Positions 33,200 through 46,311 of a DNA stretch of 64,000 bases are shown one piece after another. The translations under genes and the position numbers were made by a program. Each line of letters starts with the position of its first letter. The first letter of the stretch is position 1. This DNA comes from Paralvinella palmiformis (Eukaryota > Annelida > Polychaeta > Terebellida > Alvinellidae). The notes beneath the pieces were generated by a model. It saw only the letters and a program-made list of their open reading frames with translations. It ran no database searches and was not told the DNA's origin. The stretch is from contig JAODUP010000526.1 of the NCBI GenBank assembly GCA_025642065.1, positions 128,501 to 192,500 of the forward strand, given 5' to 3'.

Positions 33200-35505
33200 A
33201 ATATGCATTGCATAATGTTGTGTGAAACATTCTTAACTGATAACAACTGTGTATTTGATAGAATCACGGGTTATAAATTAGTCTGCAGAAATAGATAGAC
33301 TGGTTCACGAGGTGGTGTTGCTATGTTACTATGTACATCAGGGATGATTTAAATTACATTATCAGTGATGATATTTCTGTTAATATCGACAGTAAATTTG
33401 TGGAGGCTCACTCAAAAACTGTTAATTGTATCTTTGGTGAAATATACCGAGTTCCTAATACCAGTGAAATATTATCGTTTAGTTACTATGAAACGATTTT
33501 AAATAAACTCCAATATATAAAAAAAGACATTGCATTAGGAACCCATAAAAATTTTGTTTACCTAAAATATAAAAATCAAGCACATAGTTCTGAGTTGATG
33601 GACCTTTTCCTAAATGCAGGCTTCTAACCTACAGTTACAAATTATCAAACCTACATGCCGATATGTAAGAAAGCAACATCTCTATATTTTCATCCTACTG
33701 ACAGTAAAGAAATAATAAACACCATAAATTCTCTAAAACCCAAAACGAGTTGTGGACATGACAATGCGAATACGCTATTACTAAAACAGATAAAATTTGC
33801 CATTTCGTTACCACTTAGCATAGCTATAAATAAATCCACAGAAACTGGTGTTTTCCCGTCAAAACTTAAAATTGCAAAAGTAATACCAATATATAAATCA
33901 AAAGATAAACAAAGTTTTACAAACTATAGACCAATTTCACCTTGTCCTAGCATATCCAAAATATATGAAAAAATAGTCCATAATTGTTTCTACAATTACA
34001 TGACAATTAACTTGTTAATAAACAAGAACCAATATGGCTTCCATAAAGGTCACTCAACAATAAATGCAGTTTCCAAATTTACTTATGGTACTCTACTTGC
34101 ATTGGATTTAGGTAATTATAATCTTTCTGTGCAGGAGACCTCTTCAAGGCCTTTGATACAATAAATCACAGTCTTTTATGTAAAAAATTATGCCATTACG
34201 GCATACATGGTGTTGCCTTGAAGTGGTTCAGGAGCTATCTAACAGACAAAACAATATGTCTATTATAAATGTATTGATTCAAAATTATTTCCCATTACTT
34301 GTGGTGTACCCTAGGGTTCCGTACTGGGACCACTTACATATTCAAATGATCTACCAGCATCCCTCCGGTGTACCACATGTATAATATTTGCAGATGATAC
34401 AGCTATTTATGTATCTGGTAAAAATATTACGGAATTATACAAACTCATTAATCAAGACATTGCATCATTAGCTGAGTGGTTTAAGGTGAATAAATTATTT
34501 TTAAATATAAGCAAAACACATCATCTACCAGTACTCTTCTCAAAATCTAATATAGTTAAGTCAGACACACATGTATTAAAATTAGATAATACAATTATTA
34601 ATCGAGTTAAATGTGTCAAATTTCTGGAACTACGAATATATGAAAACCTAAACTGGCATGAGCATATAGATAGTTGTAGATTAAAAATATCTGGTGGACT
34701 ATACGTTCTCAATAAAATTAAGCATATCCTAAGTACACACAATATAAGAACAGGATACCACAGCTTGATATATCCCTATTTAACATATGGCACCCTATTG
34801 TGGGGTTATAGTCACTCAACGTACTTACTGAGATTATAAATTTTACAGCAAAAGGCAATCAGGACTGTCTCAAAATCAAACTATAATGCTCATACCGAAC
34901 CCTTATTTAAGAAGCTACAGATTCTCAAGCTAAAGAACATATGTACTTTTCAACTTTCAAAAATAATGTATTCATTCATTAATATCTCTATCAGATCCCC
35001 GAATGACTATGTTCACTGTAAATAGACATATTAATTCGCACAAAACAAGACACCTTCACCAGCCACACATACAATACAGAAAAACATCATTTTTATCAAA
35101 GACATTTATTTACCTAGCACCTGAAATATGGTACAAACTGCCAGAAACAATAGTCCTATTGAGCTCACAACCTAGCTTTAATTGATCTGTAAAGAAATTT
35201 CTTACAAACTCAAATTAATTAAATAATTTATGAATTACATATATTGTATAATATATTGTACTATATTACATTATGTTATGTTGTGCTATCGCCCTAATCA
35301 GCACGCTTGGACAGTGGACATGGACGGTTAAATATGTAACTTTTAGGCCACTGCGCTTCGTATAATGTTTGGTATTTATTTTGGAGGTTACAGCTTTTGC
35401 TTGTCTGTTGGCCTGATGGTATATGCTTGTAAATAATATTATGTGATATAGATATGTAATAACGCTACTATATATAACATCAATTAAAATTACTTACTTA
35501 CAAAA
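33200..35505 (+). mobile_element. Non-LTR retrotransposon, decayed
   Basis: It starts with endonuclease text (GYKLVCRNR, GSRGGVAM), loses the nuclease C-terminus, then runs through reverse transcriptase and the C-terminal block. The 3' UTR ends near TTAAAATTACTTACTTAC at 35490-35506. The endonuclease resembles that of the element at 17435. Confidence 0.8.
33331..35185 (+). pseudogene. LINE ORF2 remains: endonuclease, RT and C-terminal block
   Basis: Order: MYIRDDLNYIISDDIS (endonuclease); TNYRPISPCPSISKIYEKIV and NQYGFHKGHSTINAV (RT fingers/palm); [12 protein letters not shown] (motif A Asp); PRVPYWDHL region with GSVLGPL in another frame; IIFADDTAIYVSGKN (FADD catalytic motif); LELRIYENLNWHEHID; and a C-terminal block HINSHKTRHLHQPH...PEIWYKLPE. 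At least three frame changes and several stops make it non-functional. Confidence 0.85.
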
Positions 35506-38500
35506 ACAAATTTCATTTCACAGTGGAGGTTGTCTGAAGGCAGAGTGGATGACTGACCCAGGGAGGAGACTTGACCAAAAGTTAAATCACTCTTTGTGTT
35601 ACAATATAATAACCAGACCAGCAGAAAAGTTTAGAGTTAATTAAATCTCAGTTTTGAAAACAATTGGTAAAATTCATAATAATTATAACAAGACAAATAT
35701 AAAAGGATTTAATTAATTCAGACAGTTTGTACAATAACTCCATTTGTTCCATATTTTGGAAAATTCAAATATTGAAGTTTGTTATTATCATTATTATTAT
35801 GTAATTTACTTGTATGTGAGCACCATGACTGACTTTAAAATACCACTTGTTCTTTTATTAGTAAGATGTTACATTTTTGGGTACACTTGGGTACATTAAA
35901 TGTTCAATTCAAAACCAGACACAACCTCTGACAATAGTTCTCTTGATGCCATTTTTCAGTTCATACCTTTGTATCACAGTACACAAGATTCATATACGCT
36001 GGCCATTCTAATAATGATACAGGTATGTAAGTCTATCTAACTACGAGATTCCAACATTTCAAAATAAGCACACCGCCCAAATCAAAGTCCAAAAACAATA
36101 TAATCAGACTTATACAAAAATAGCCAAGCGCGCACACACACAAGTAGATTACCAAGGATGCACTCAACAGGCCTCCCACAAACATAGGGCTCAGAGTGAT
36201 AACCGAGATTTATCTTGCCCAAAATATTAAAAGAAAGTTTACATTATTCAGTGGGTACACAGGTGTGCTTAATAGCTGGATGATGTACACTGAATACAGC
36301 AAATTCTCACTCCAACACTCTTCCCACAAGACACTGGGTGAGGAAATATAGTCATACCCATTGAACTGAAAGTACATACATAAATACATCCCTATAGTAC
36401 TGTAGGTCAGTTTAATGTGGCGACAGGGAAAATTGGTGAATTTGTCATTTTTTGACATACTGATGAATGATAGGAAAAATTGGTGAATTTTGGTTGCCTG
36501 AAAAGCTGATATTTCGGTTTGTTTTGTAGGCCATTTCAGGAATACCACATTTCAAAGCACACCATTATTCAGCAGCCATAAGCAAATCTGAAGCAGATGA
36601 GATCACTGGCTTATACATTATGGCTAATTCCATTCTAACCAGATCTGAAGCTAGTAACTGACAAACCATTGCCATGATTGAATGATAGCGAAGGCAACTG
36701 ATATTCAAGCTAAAGACAAACATGCAATTAACATGATGAGATGGTTACATCAAACTGTATATAAGGAGGTGAAAAACAGAATGTCTTCATATTGTTTTTC
36801 TGTTCTCGGCAAACATATATAAATGATTACAAATCTGCAGACAAAATAATGTATCATTGGTTGAACACGGCACCACATTGAATAAATGACTTGTGCAATG
36901 TGTTAGTCAAAGTAGCCCATTTAGAGCATTTCTGAGATTCTATAAAATGTGAAATTTTGGCGACAGGAAAGATGGCAATATTGTGGCACTCCCCATTATG
37001 CCATGTTCACCAAATTAAAATGATCTACAATATTCAGTTTTCCATTCTAAACTTAAGATAAACTTGTGAACATATACTTGTGATATATTTGTGAACATTA
37101 TAGCGATAGTTACAGAAAATGAATCTAATCACAGAAACATTAGTAACTGTTTTGGTTTATTATGAATAAAGATAAAATACAGAAAACCCTCATAATGTGT
37201 TATGCTGCAAGCAATCACAAATCCTGATGCCAAACTACCACTTTGGCTTTAAAAGATTATGTAGCTTTATCTTTCTTCATGATGTAGAGCATTTCCAGAT
37301 CATCACTGAATGCTAAACTATCGTTAAAGCTGACTGGTCAGGTTTCTGCAATCTCTCTTACTTCTCTGCGACTCAGAATTGTAAAATAATTTGGCCGCGA
37401 TACTAAAAAGTAAACCACAGCTTTACAAAACACAACAATAATAGACAATTTCCGTGACGCATGCACATTACGTGATCCAGACATCTACTGTGGTTTGTGG
37501 GTCAGTTAAGCCGTGTACATAGTGAAGTAGCACGGAACAAGAAGTGTAATTGTTGGTAAATCTACGTTTTGGGAGATTCACAGAACTAAATCAATCTACA
37601 AGTTCTTGTAGCAGTTTTTTTTATTAAATATAATGTAGGCTTTCTTTTTTGCTAATAGATAAGATTATTTGTATGGCAAAAAAGTCAACTTTCATCATTT
37701 GAGACGGCCGAAACTGGGAAGTAATGACTTTCAGACTGTAAGTTAGTTCTTATGGTAATAAACTAAAAGTATCTGCTAAAAAAACAACATGAATTCAAAC
37801 ATTAGGAAAGCATGATTATCTTAAATATTTAAGTTTCAATATAAGTCTCTTGTTCTAACAAAACTGTCGTTTTTTAAGATGGTTTTATTCAGACCTTCCA
37901 ATATGGTTAATGACCATTCATTTTTCCAATGACTGTCACAACTTTTCACTCGTACACTGTAGTGCTAAATATTACATATTAAAATTAAGAGATGGTTAAT
38001 TTGAAACTACAGTTATGTATGCAATCAAATATAAAGTTGAAAGTTTATTTTTGTTGAAAAAATTACACATTATTGAAAATATATCATCAAATTGGGAACT
38101 GTAATAGACATTTTATGAATATATATAGCCATTTTGTGATCTCACAATTGGTAAAAGGAATGTATTTATCAGATGGTTCAGCGAGCCTGGTGAAACGCAA
38201 TCCTCAAACAGACTTTCGTTAGATGGAGCCGTCGTCGCAGAAATTGTCTATTTAATAAATATTCACAACATTACTATTCTGATTATGTGAAGACAAAACG
38301 ATTTAATATAGTTATTTAATCTGCAACTGTACACATTCAGCCAAGATAATCCTATATGGCAATTTGGTTCATCTAAATTCATCAACTGGATTTTCACTAT
38401 TGTTCTGATATGATGAATATAAACCTGCAAATTTCCCTAACACCAAAACTGAACTATGGAAAGCCATCACCAACCATAACTATTGTCATAATGCTGATGA

Positions 38501-39029
38501 TAAACTGGTAGATGAGAATTACTAGAAATCAGAAGTACTCCAGTGTTGAGAGAAATTAAACTGTGCTGATGTGTCGTTAACTAACATCCATCAATTGATC
38601 GATCCTGTCAGGAATGAATAAAAGGGATAAGTGAGTTGATTGCATTCTTGTAAATCTGCCTAAAACCAGAGCTATTATCAACAAGCCTAACAACAAATAC
38701 AAAATTTTACCACTGTTTAGCATAATGGATGTTGCCAGAATAAACAATAAGGCCATAGTTTTTTTGAATATTTGGGTTTCACGGGAAATTTGCCTCCCAA
38801 AAATTAGGGTCAGTCAGTTGGAAAAATATAAAAAACTTCACTGAAAACATAGGGTCGATCAAAACAAAACACAACGATGTTTTGTATAACATATATCCTT
38901 CCATTAGTTTTGATTTGACAATCTCTCCAATAGTTTTGCTCTTTTGGCCTTTATTATTTTCTTTCTGTCGTTAAAAAGTAAACAATAGACATGTCACTGT
39001 TGTTGATTACTTGATGCTAGCACTGCCAC
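35506..39029. other. Large gene-poor stretch
   Basis: No exon or clear repeat was recognised in 3.5 kb. The 112-codon minus ORF at 36210-36548 has no domain or splice context. A somewhat GC-richer patch at 37440-37560 could be regulatory but carries no identifiable motif. Confidence 0.45.
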
Positions 39030-39260
39030 AAAGAACGTGATTCCACACGTGCGATCTGCACCAAAACCGATCGTTCCATGTAACAATTGGTGTGAATCTG
39101 ACTTTGTACCCAGAAGTTTACGTCTCTGGGTCATAAACTCATTCAACCGTCCGATTCGAGTATCCAGGCAGGCTTTCCCTTTCCCAAGAAAAATATCTCG
39201 GAAGGTGAGAGAGGTGTCCGAAACACATGGATACCACAGGAGGGGGTGGCAGTTGTATGT
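39030..39260 (+). repeat. Partial copy of the 11.7-kb hAT-related repeat
   Basis: Shares TTCCATGTAACAATTGGTGT, TTCAACCGTCCGATTCGAG, ATCCAGG, CTTTCCC, CAAGAAAAAT and GTGTCCGAAACACATGGATA with 12.2-12.3 kb. The ends are lost. Confidence 0.7.
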
Positions 39261-39889
39261 AGTATTTTGATTTGTTGTTGTTTCAAAAAGATATAGGAGA
39301 ATTTGAGAGGTTCAACCAGGTGGGGAAAATCAACCACAACATTAAAACCATATTCGTTAGTATTACACTTAATAGTTTTAAGCTGGAACATAATATATCA
39401 CTGAATAATTGTTTTGTGTTTACTTTGAAGCAATTTGCAACAATACACCACCAAGAACAATTAGTGACTGAAAGTGGTTGTAACAAACTTTTGTCGATAG
39501 GTGTCAACATTTCAAAAGTCTACAGTATGTATTTATATGTGTGGTCGATCTTGCCCCACACTGTATGTGTTTGGCTGCGCCCAATTTCTACCCCAAATTT
39601 CAACAAGACAAGCCTCGCACTGTGGTTGAACTTCCACTCCCACCACTTTGCTGATATAAATAACCTTTACGACATTGAATTGAGTCACAAATCACGTGGT
39701 CGGTGCCTTATTAGGAATGTTAAACATTGAGGGACAAGTACTTCTTGCCGATTGCTGTATCGCGTATATACTAAGATCAAACCATTGAAGTGTCGAACCT
39801 CCCCACTTCTCCCCTAAATTAATGAAGAATATTTTAGGGTTAGTAGCTACTGGGGAAAAACTCAAGAGTGCTAAACTTTTCCATATTTT
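39261..39889. other. Intergenic, no confident gene
   Basis: The 152-codon plus ORF at 39272-39730 shows no domain. A short patch at 39590 (TACCCCAAATTTCAACAAGA) resembles one near 63700 and may be repeat-derived. Confidence 0.4.
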
Positions 39890-39899
39890 TAACTTCGTC

Positions 39900-40015
39900 A
39901 AAAGGGGGGATGCACTGTATAAGCAATGCTTCAAGCATCTTCCTTTTCAACATTCTGTATGCGTTTGTTTTCGTTCAAATTATGCATTTTGAATGTTGAA
40001 ATAAACAACTTGAAA
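39900..40015 (+). repeat. LINE 3'-terminal fragment
   Basis: GGGGGGATGCACTGTATAAG, GCAATGCTTCAAGCATC and TTTTCAACATTCTGTATG match the 3' ends at 20.0 and 24.6 kb. Confidence 0.65.
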
Positions 40016-40293
40016 AAACCCAATGTTAGCTGCAAGTGAGTCGGCGGGTTCGTAAAACAAGTATTCAAAAAACAATGGCCTAACGAATCTTAAATATAAC
40101 CTTGTTCCTGTTTATTCATCGATAGCTCAGAATACAGAACAAAGGCATCTTTCAGCTGATTTCTTATTCAGTAGCCTATGTTGATTATATCTTAACATTG
40201 TGTAGCCAATTTATCTAACACAGTAGTCGGTGACTCTTTTAATGTGGCCGACCGACAAATGAATGAGAAAATATGTCTCTGTTCAAACAGGAA

Positions 40294-40299
40294 TTTATT
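40294..40299 (-). promoter_or_regulatory. Candidate polyadenylation signal AATAAA
   Basis: Minus-strand AATAAA about 140 bp past the stop of the split THAP gene. Confidence 0.4.
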
Positions 40300-40436
40300 T
40301 CTTAAACCATACAATCACATCTTCTACTAAACCAACATTTTAATATCCAGTATTTAGTCATATCATGCAGAATGTAAACCTGAATAAATCCAACACAAAC
40401 CACAAGAGTTTGGCAGCATTCATTTTTTTCCTGACT

Positions 40437-40671
40437 TCATGTGATAGGTGTTATTATCTTGACTGCTTCGTCCCTGGAAACGTTTTGTTGATCTGGCAGA
40501 TTAAAAAGAACTGGCACACTGCTAGGCATCAAACCACTTTTTCTGTCTCCTGGATTCATGTACTGACAATCCATGAAGTGCTCTTCACACAACACGTATG
40601 ACTTATTCAGATATAATAGATTATCATCTATTGAGTCCTGACGGCCACATTTCTTCACCCACTGTGCATTC
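40437..40671 (-). CDS. THAP gene 5, exon 2 (C-terminal half of the domain)
   Basis: Acceptor ATATTTTCAG (AG at 40673-40672) opens in phase 2. NAQWVKKCGRQD supplies the conserved Trp, YVLCEEHF the second zinc pair (C-x2-H) and SVPVLFNLP the AVPTIF-type box. The exon ends about 22 residues later at a TGA (40437-40439). Spliced to 42343-42488 it completes one THAP domain across FPREPV-R-NAQWV. The predicted protein is 126 residues, little more than a THAP domain. A short protein or an unseen alternative donor are both possible. Confidence 0.8.
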
Positions 40672-41886
40672 CTGAAAATATTACAACAGACACTGTAATG
40701 ATGGTCCTGTATGTGAATCAGCCTGAAGTCAGATGCAAAAACAGTTTGACATTTTATGGCCACCTTTGGGATCAGCAAATTGTGACCATAAAATTGAGAA
40801 CCAACCATAACATCAGAAAATGCATATTTACAGTTTTCTTTAATGTTGAATACTGAAAATGTGAGCAATGAACAATAAAAAATAAACAGAAATCCACATA
40901 CAGACAAATAGTAGAAATTATTTAAACTGATCAATTTATGAATGAGCTGATGGTATGACAATGACAGTAATACTATATATGTAATCAGTCCCAATAAGTT
41001 TAACTGTTCCAAGACACTTCACAATAAAACTAATAAACTATGTTAATGAATCCATCCTCAACTAACAGTAAAATTTGTAGAATATTGAAAGCTTCAAAAA
41101 ACCAATATATGTTTTAACAGTCCTCTTAAAATGAATGTATTTTCCAGATAAGATGTGGTGCTTAGCTCTGCAGAGCTGTCTTTAGAAAGGTGTGACATCC
41201 AGGGCAATTGATACACACACGCACACCTATGGTAGAATTCAAGTGAGTGAGTGGCAGCAGAGATCCAATTTTCACAACTGTTGGGAGCAAGCTACAATTA
41301 ACATAGCATAGTACTGGTGTAAAAAAACAACAATATGTGCCATATTCCCAAAATTGGTAAAACTATGACTTGACCCAGTCTGGTATTAATTTCGGTGAAT
41401 ATATGATTAGTTTAGTTGAAATTTTCAAGCAAAATTACTACACTTTGACATATAAACAATGATGTGCCATTGATGATTTGTACACATGGTAACAGCAACT
41501 ACTAATAACTGGTGACAGCTGTCCTAAAAGATCAGACGTCCTCATCTTATAGAGGCCAGGCCATACAGTTATGGGCCAGTAAGGCTGATGGAATGATGTT
41601 TGGTGATGTATAGATGATAATAAAGCTGGAGAGAAAATGCTGATTGCCTTCACAGAGAAGACTGCCATAAAGATGGTCTGATTGGGTTGCCAGTTTACAT
41701 TTGCATTATTTCCAAAATATGTCAAAAATATACTGATTAACAATATATACGAGACTTGCTGGCTAGGTTAGGTATTAGTATAAGTTTATTTCACACCTTA
41801 AGAGTATTTGGAATGTGTAATTCAGCCAAGATCCCAGAGTTGGTGTTACTAAGGACTTAGTAGTTAATTAAAGTGGAATGTTTTAT

Positions 41887-41920
<34 letters not shown>

Positions 41921-42342
41921 TTATATACACAAGCATTATGTGGTCATAAACTGTCAATATCAAACACCTAGAGAATAACTGGATGTCTCGCATCTAAAGG
42001 GGTGTTGCTGTTCGTATCAACATGTATAACCATTTATGCCTTTATTATGTTCATAATTAAACACCCCCGGACTCGCCAATTGCTGACGTCTACACTGATC
42101 CACTAATGTTGTTTAACATGGAGTCTATCACATTACAACATAATCCCTTTATGCGCTATTATTATACTACACTATACTGCTATTATTATTTTTTCAGAGT
42201 CTAAACTGTTACCTGTTTAAATACCTCTTAGACAATTGAAATGCTGTTGATGTCTATACAGGCCTTCAGCTGATACATCTAAGGGTTTAGAATAATGGTT
42301 GATAGAGTGAAAACACAATGGCCATGATCGGTGATCACAAAC
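40672..42342 (-). other. Intron of THAP gene 5
   Basis: GT-AG intron of 1.67 kb in phase 2. It contains a (TA)n/(CA)n run at 41891-41918 and no other recognised feature. Confidence 0.7.
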
Positions 42343-42488
42343 CTGACAGGTTCCCTTGGAAAAGTATGAAACTTTAAGTTTGGATTTCTTTTTCCATGAT
42401 TTCTACAGTTCACCGCAGAACACCACGGCCGACAGCGTACCCTCTCTCTGGACGGTGGAATCAAGTTGATTGGCTCGTTTCTAATCAT
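42343..42488 (-). CDS. THAP gene 5, exon 1 (N-terminal half of the domain)
   Basis: The ATG at 42488 gives a 21-residue N-terminal extension, then PWCSAVNCRNHGKRN (zinc pair C23-x4-C28) and LKFHTFPREPV. It ends at donor GTCAG/GTTTGT (GT at 42342-42341) after two bases of a codon. Unlike the four THAP exons at 14.7-32.7 kb, this domain is interrupted by an intron and has residues ahead of the first Cys, so it belongs to a different THAP lineage. Confidence 0.8.
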
Positions 42489-44145
42489 GGTACGTACTGA
42501 AGACAGACCAATCTCAGACCTGTTGAAGTATAAAACATTTTACTAGTAAACTAGTTTAGCTAAAATATAAATATTTTTAGCCCCCAGATGTTATCACTAG
42601 CTTTTGGTTATTTACTCAGATTCTATTAACGCTCCACCACAGATAAACTATTTGTTAACATGTTTTAATTTTGTGCCACTTCCCCCCCCCCCCCCAAGTA
42701 GAACAATAATAAAAACTGTGGCTGGAAGACAGTATTTTTCAATATATTATTATGTTTAAGTAAACAGGTGACTTGTATATGAGAAATCTCAGGATCTTAT
42801 ATTCAGTGCAGTAATCTGTGCTCATTGGTGCCAATTATAAACCATTTAAAAAAAGAAAATATAATGATTAAGGAACCATCTGTACTGTAATCTGGTCTAA
42901 AGACTAGAGCTTCCAAATACATTTTCTATATATTTCCGTAGTCTGTTATTTTCACATATTTGTTTACATCCAACCAATTCGTTTAGAACATCCCATTTAG
43001 AGAACAGAAACCGAGTATCTAATTCATTGCGAGACATGTGTCACTAACATCTTAGCTTATGAGACAGGAATACTGAAATAGACAACTTGCCAATGACTAT
43101 TCCAAAATTCAGTTTCAGTCTACTCACAGCTGTACAGCTGATATTGTAAAGTATATATCTCCTCAAGTACCTTTACCCAACGTGTGTTCTAATAGGTAGG
43201 CAACGTTTCACACACTAAATGTAATTGGTGCTTTGAGAAAAATCACTGAATATTTAGAAATACATTTATTCACGATATTTACAGCATTTGAGGATTCATT
43301 GGTGAACGAGTGCTTTGTTTACCCTTAGTACTGATCACACCTGGGACACATGGCTAAGAGGCAGTTCCCGAGAGAAACACCCCAGAAATATGGGTGTGAA
43401 TCAAATTTAATCCCACAACCTGGAGGATTGCAGCATAATGTTATAATCACTGTGCTATCATAGCACCCCCTTTGAGAATGCACAAATATCGGTTCAAAAC
43501 CAAAATGTTGAAACAGTAGACTGTGTGACCAATGTCATAGAACCAATTGTAGGAAGATAGGGCTCAATAGGGGTACACCCAGATCGAGGCTATGGGGGCT
43601 CTGTCAGGTATGATCACAGTTTGCACGAAGTATCAACATGGCTTAATTGTATACCAGTATAGTGACATACAGTGGCCATGATTTGTTTATAGTTCAGTTA
43701 AAAATTACATTGAATGAGAACAAAGTATCTGGTGAAGCTTACCTTGGAAAAGGTCATAAATATTTCAATTTCACATTGGATAACTTTTAACCTTGGTCGA
43801 CTTTGATCATTTACTTATAGTGGATTATATGAAGGCCCTTCTTTATAATTTCTGTGTTTTTGGTCATTTTTGGAAGATACTAGTTTTTGAAAAATATCCA
43901 AGAATAACATTACCAGTGATATATTGCTTATAAAATAACACAAAACCTATATCCAGTTGACACTTGTCTACGGCTACTTTACGGTGGTTCTGTAGAGCCC
44001 ATATATGAAAATGACACGATACTGATTGAAACGTCATTGAATTTGGGACCTACAGGTGTTGGTAGTGTAATCAAACATGTTATTATATATTGCCATGCCT
44101 ACAATATATTATTATTTTAAGCCTTAACCAAGAGTAGTTTCATAT
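42489..44145. other. Intergenic with poly-C run
   Basis: C-run at 42681-42697 and one SINE (listed). No gene recognised. Confidence 0.5.
43315..43470 (-). mobile_element. tRNA-derived SINE, family of 5722
   Basis: Read on the minus strand, the tRNA-like block GGGGTGCTATGATAGCACAG...GGTTGTGGGATTAAA (degenerate A and B boxes) leads into a body shared with 5722-5874. Confidence 0.5.
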
Positions 44146-44153
44146 ATGGTACT

Positions 44154-44879
44154 CAGGGGTGACTGAACTAATTTTATTTTGTACTTGAGTAGAAGTAAAA
44201 GTAAGCCTCTTCAAAACTACTTAAGTAGAAGTAAAAGTGACCTTGTAAAAATCAACTTGAGTAAAAAGTAAAACTACTTTCTAAAAGTAACTGAAGTAGA
44301 AGTAAAAGATAAAATTTATTGTAACACAAAATATGAGGATCAAATACACAGTGCACAAGAGTGAACAAAAACAACTGCGTCCACAGACATGTGCTCTCAC
44401 ATTAAGTTCATTGCATCCACAACATGCAGATGTGCTGCAACCTTCAGTTCAGTTCACTTGTTCAACTTCAGCAACAGCTGATTATAAAAAATCTTAGAAA
44501 ACAGTTGGCTTTAGCTGAAACATTGTATAAAAAAACTGAACCTTCATAAATAGGTTGGCAAATTTATGACGAGTCTTGAATTTCAGCGAGCATCAACTGC
44601 AACATGTATATTAGCATTCTTATAAAACTCATTTCACTACCACACCATATTAAAATATATGTTTTTACCATAAATTCACCAAAGATACACAAGTTGGTGA
44701 CGACCTGTAATGATAATTTGCAACAACTGTATCAATTGTCTATTAAATCATAGGCTATATGCTATGACTAAATAAGCAACAAAAATACCTTACTTTGTTA
44801 CTTCCAATTACTTGAAATGAAAAAAAAAATACTCAAGTAGAGTAATGCAGTAGTTTTACTTCATTACATGACACCCCTG
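44154..44879. mobile_element. hAT element, CAGGGGTG ends
   Basis: Terminal repeats CAGGGGTG and CACCCCTG, with flanks ATGGTACT (44146-44153) and ATGGTATT (44880-44887), seven of eight identical. The subterminal region is packed with ACTTGAGTAGAAGTAAAAGT repeats, inverted at the other end (ACTCAAGTAGAGTAATGCAG). No transposase. Confidence 0.85.
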
Positions 44880-44887
44880 ATGGTATT

Positions 44888-45698
44888 GGGTTTAAAAAAA
44901 GGCTAATTCCAATATAATTTTTTTCACCAATAATGGCCTAAATTCTCTTAACCAGGATTTAATGGGTATTAAATATTGGACATGATCTGATTATTCCAGA
45001 AGCACCCACATATGTTAGATAAACTGCATAGGAAGATGGAGAAATACATGTTCTATACAGTGAAAAATGGTCTAGGATCTCTACCAATCTGAACAATTCA
45101 GACTTTCTTATGATTTTATCCTCAAGAAACCAATGAAAGTATATGCCTTTTGTTGTTCATGAATCATTTAAAGTTTTAAACATTGTGTAACACAACAGTG
45201 TTTATTTATGCCACCCGATGAAGCCATATTCACTGTATATGATGGCTGTTACCAGAGACACTATGTTTGGAATTCCCTCCGAAGCCCCCCCCATCTTCAA
45301 TCTGGATAACCCTACATGCATAAATATTCAGTTGCAATTGATACATCGAGTGGACTCGGGATGAAATCTAACTCTCACAATATGGCATGAGTGAGATTAT
45401 ATGGCAGTAATTGTTTTCACCACTAGCTGTGTTTATACAATAGGCATTACTTGGAACATTTCTTAACAAGACATATGTCGTGCTGCATTAAGTAGCAGGC
45501 ATGAATTTATGCATAATATCATGCAGATTAGGAACTAGCGGGTACATTTAGTTCTGTTGGACAAGAATAGAGAAATCTGAAATTGGCTTTGTTTTTACAA
45601 CTTTGGTGATTTTCAAGCAATAAAGTTTTTGATTGCAAACAACACCAGATGGTGTTGTAAATGTTCCATGAAGCTGAATATCACAACGCCACAGAATA
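44888..45698. other. Intergenic or 3' UTR of the next gene, no feature seen
   Basis: May include the 3' UTR of the minus-strand ORF ending at 45699. No element recognised. Confidence 0.4.
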
Positions 45699-46283
45699 TC
45701 AAATTATAAACCTCACCAGAAAAGTGAGTTTTTGAATTGAAGCTCTCAAGCCAAACGATGTTCTACATTTACAACCCTGACACTCCCTGGAAGAAAATGA
45801 ACGTGGATAATACTTTGCATCATCCTGTTTCTTCTGTTGATGTTTCTTTTCTAGAAGCAATAGAACTTGTTGGCTACAATCTGTACAACAGAGCTCTTTT
45901 CCAGCATGCTCTCTTTTACTTTTGGTATGGCTGATGATTTTACTCTTTGAGTTGAAAAGTTCCACAAAAGGTTTGCCACACAGAAAACAGGAATAACACT
46001 TTTTTACACCATTATAATTCGATTTGCCACTGCCAATCTCTTCTGGTTTAACGTTGCTAACATTCTGATCTCCCAAACCAGAAGTATCGCCATAAATTGG
46101 CTCATCCAATCTTTCCATTTTGATAAATTGTACGTCAGGAATTCTCTCATCTGTGCAGTCATCTTCACTTTTTAATTTCACATCACCAACAGACAAGCTG
46201 ACTTGTGAACATCCAACATCTGAAGAACAACTTTCCACTAGATCAATTTCTTTTTTAATTTCAAATCTTTCTTCCTCGGCCAT
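45699..46283 (-). CDS. Acidic nuclear-type protein with Cys/His clusters
   Basis: The exon begins after a strong acceptor (TTTTTTATTTCAG, AG at 46313-46312). The ATG at 46283 sits in a good context (GACAATGG) and the preceding frame is closed, so the first exon is untranslated. The 194-residue product starts MAEEERFEIKKEIDLVES with SUMO-like sites (VKLKSEDD, VKPEE), like the linker of the C2H2 gene at 7434. Then come YSCFLCGKPF...HTKSKREH and LCCTDC...EKKH, which look like irregular C2H2 fingers with non-standard spacing, and a basic Cys-containing tail. It is probably a nuclear DNA-binding or adaptor protein. A frame slip inside the finger region cannot be excluded. Confidence 0.6.
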   Translation of the reverse strand: MAEEERFEIKKEIDLVESCSSDVGCSQVSLSVGDVKLKSEDDCTDERIPDVQFIKMERLDEPIYGDTSGLGDQNVSNVKPEEIGSGKSNYNGVKKCYSCFLCGKPFVELFNSKSKIISHTKSKREHAGKELCCTDCSQQVLLLLEKKHQQKKQDDAKYYPRSFSSRECQGCKCRTSFGLRASIQKLTFLVRFII

Positions 46284-46311
46284 TGTCGGCTCTCGGACAA
46301 GTTTCAATTAT

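Noticed and set aside
39272..39730. 152-codon plus ORF
   Set aside because: No recognisable motif, splice context or start context; partly repeat-like. A conservation test could revive it.
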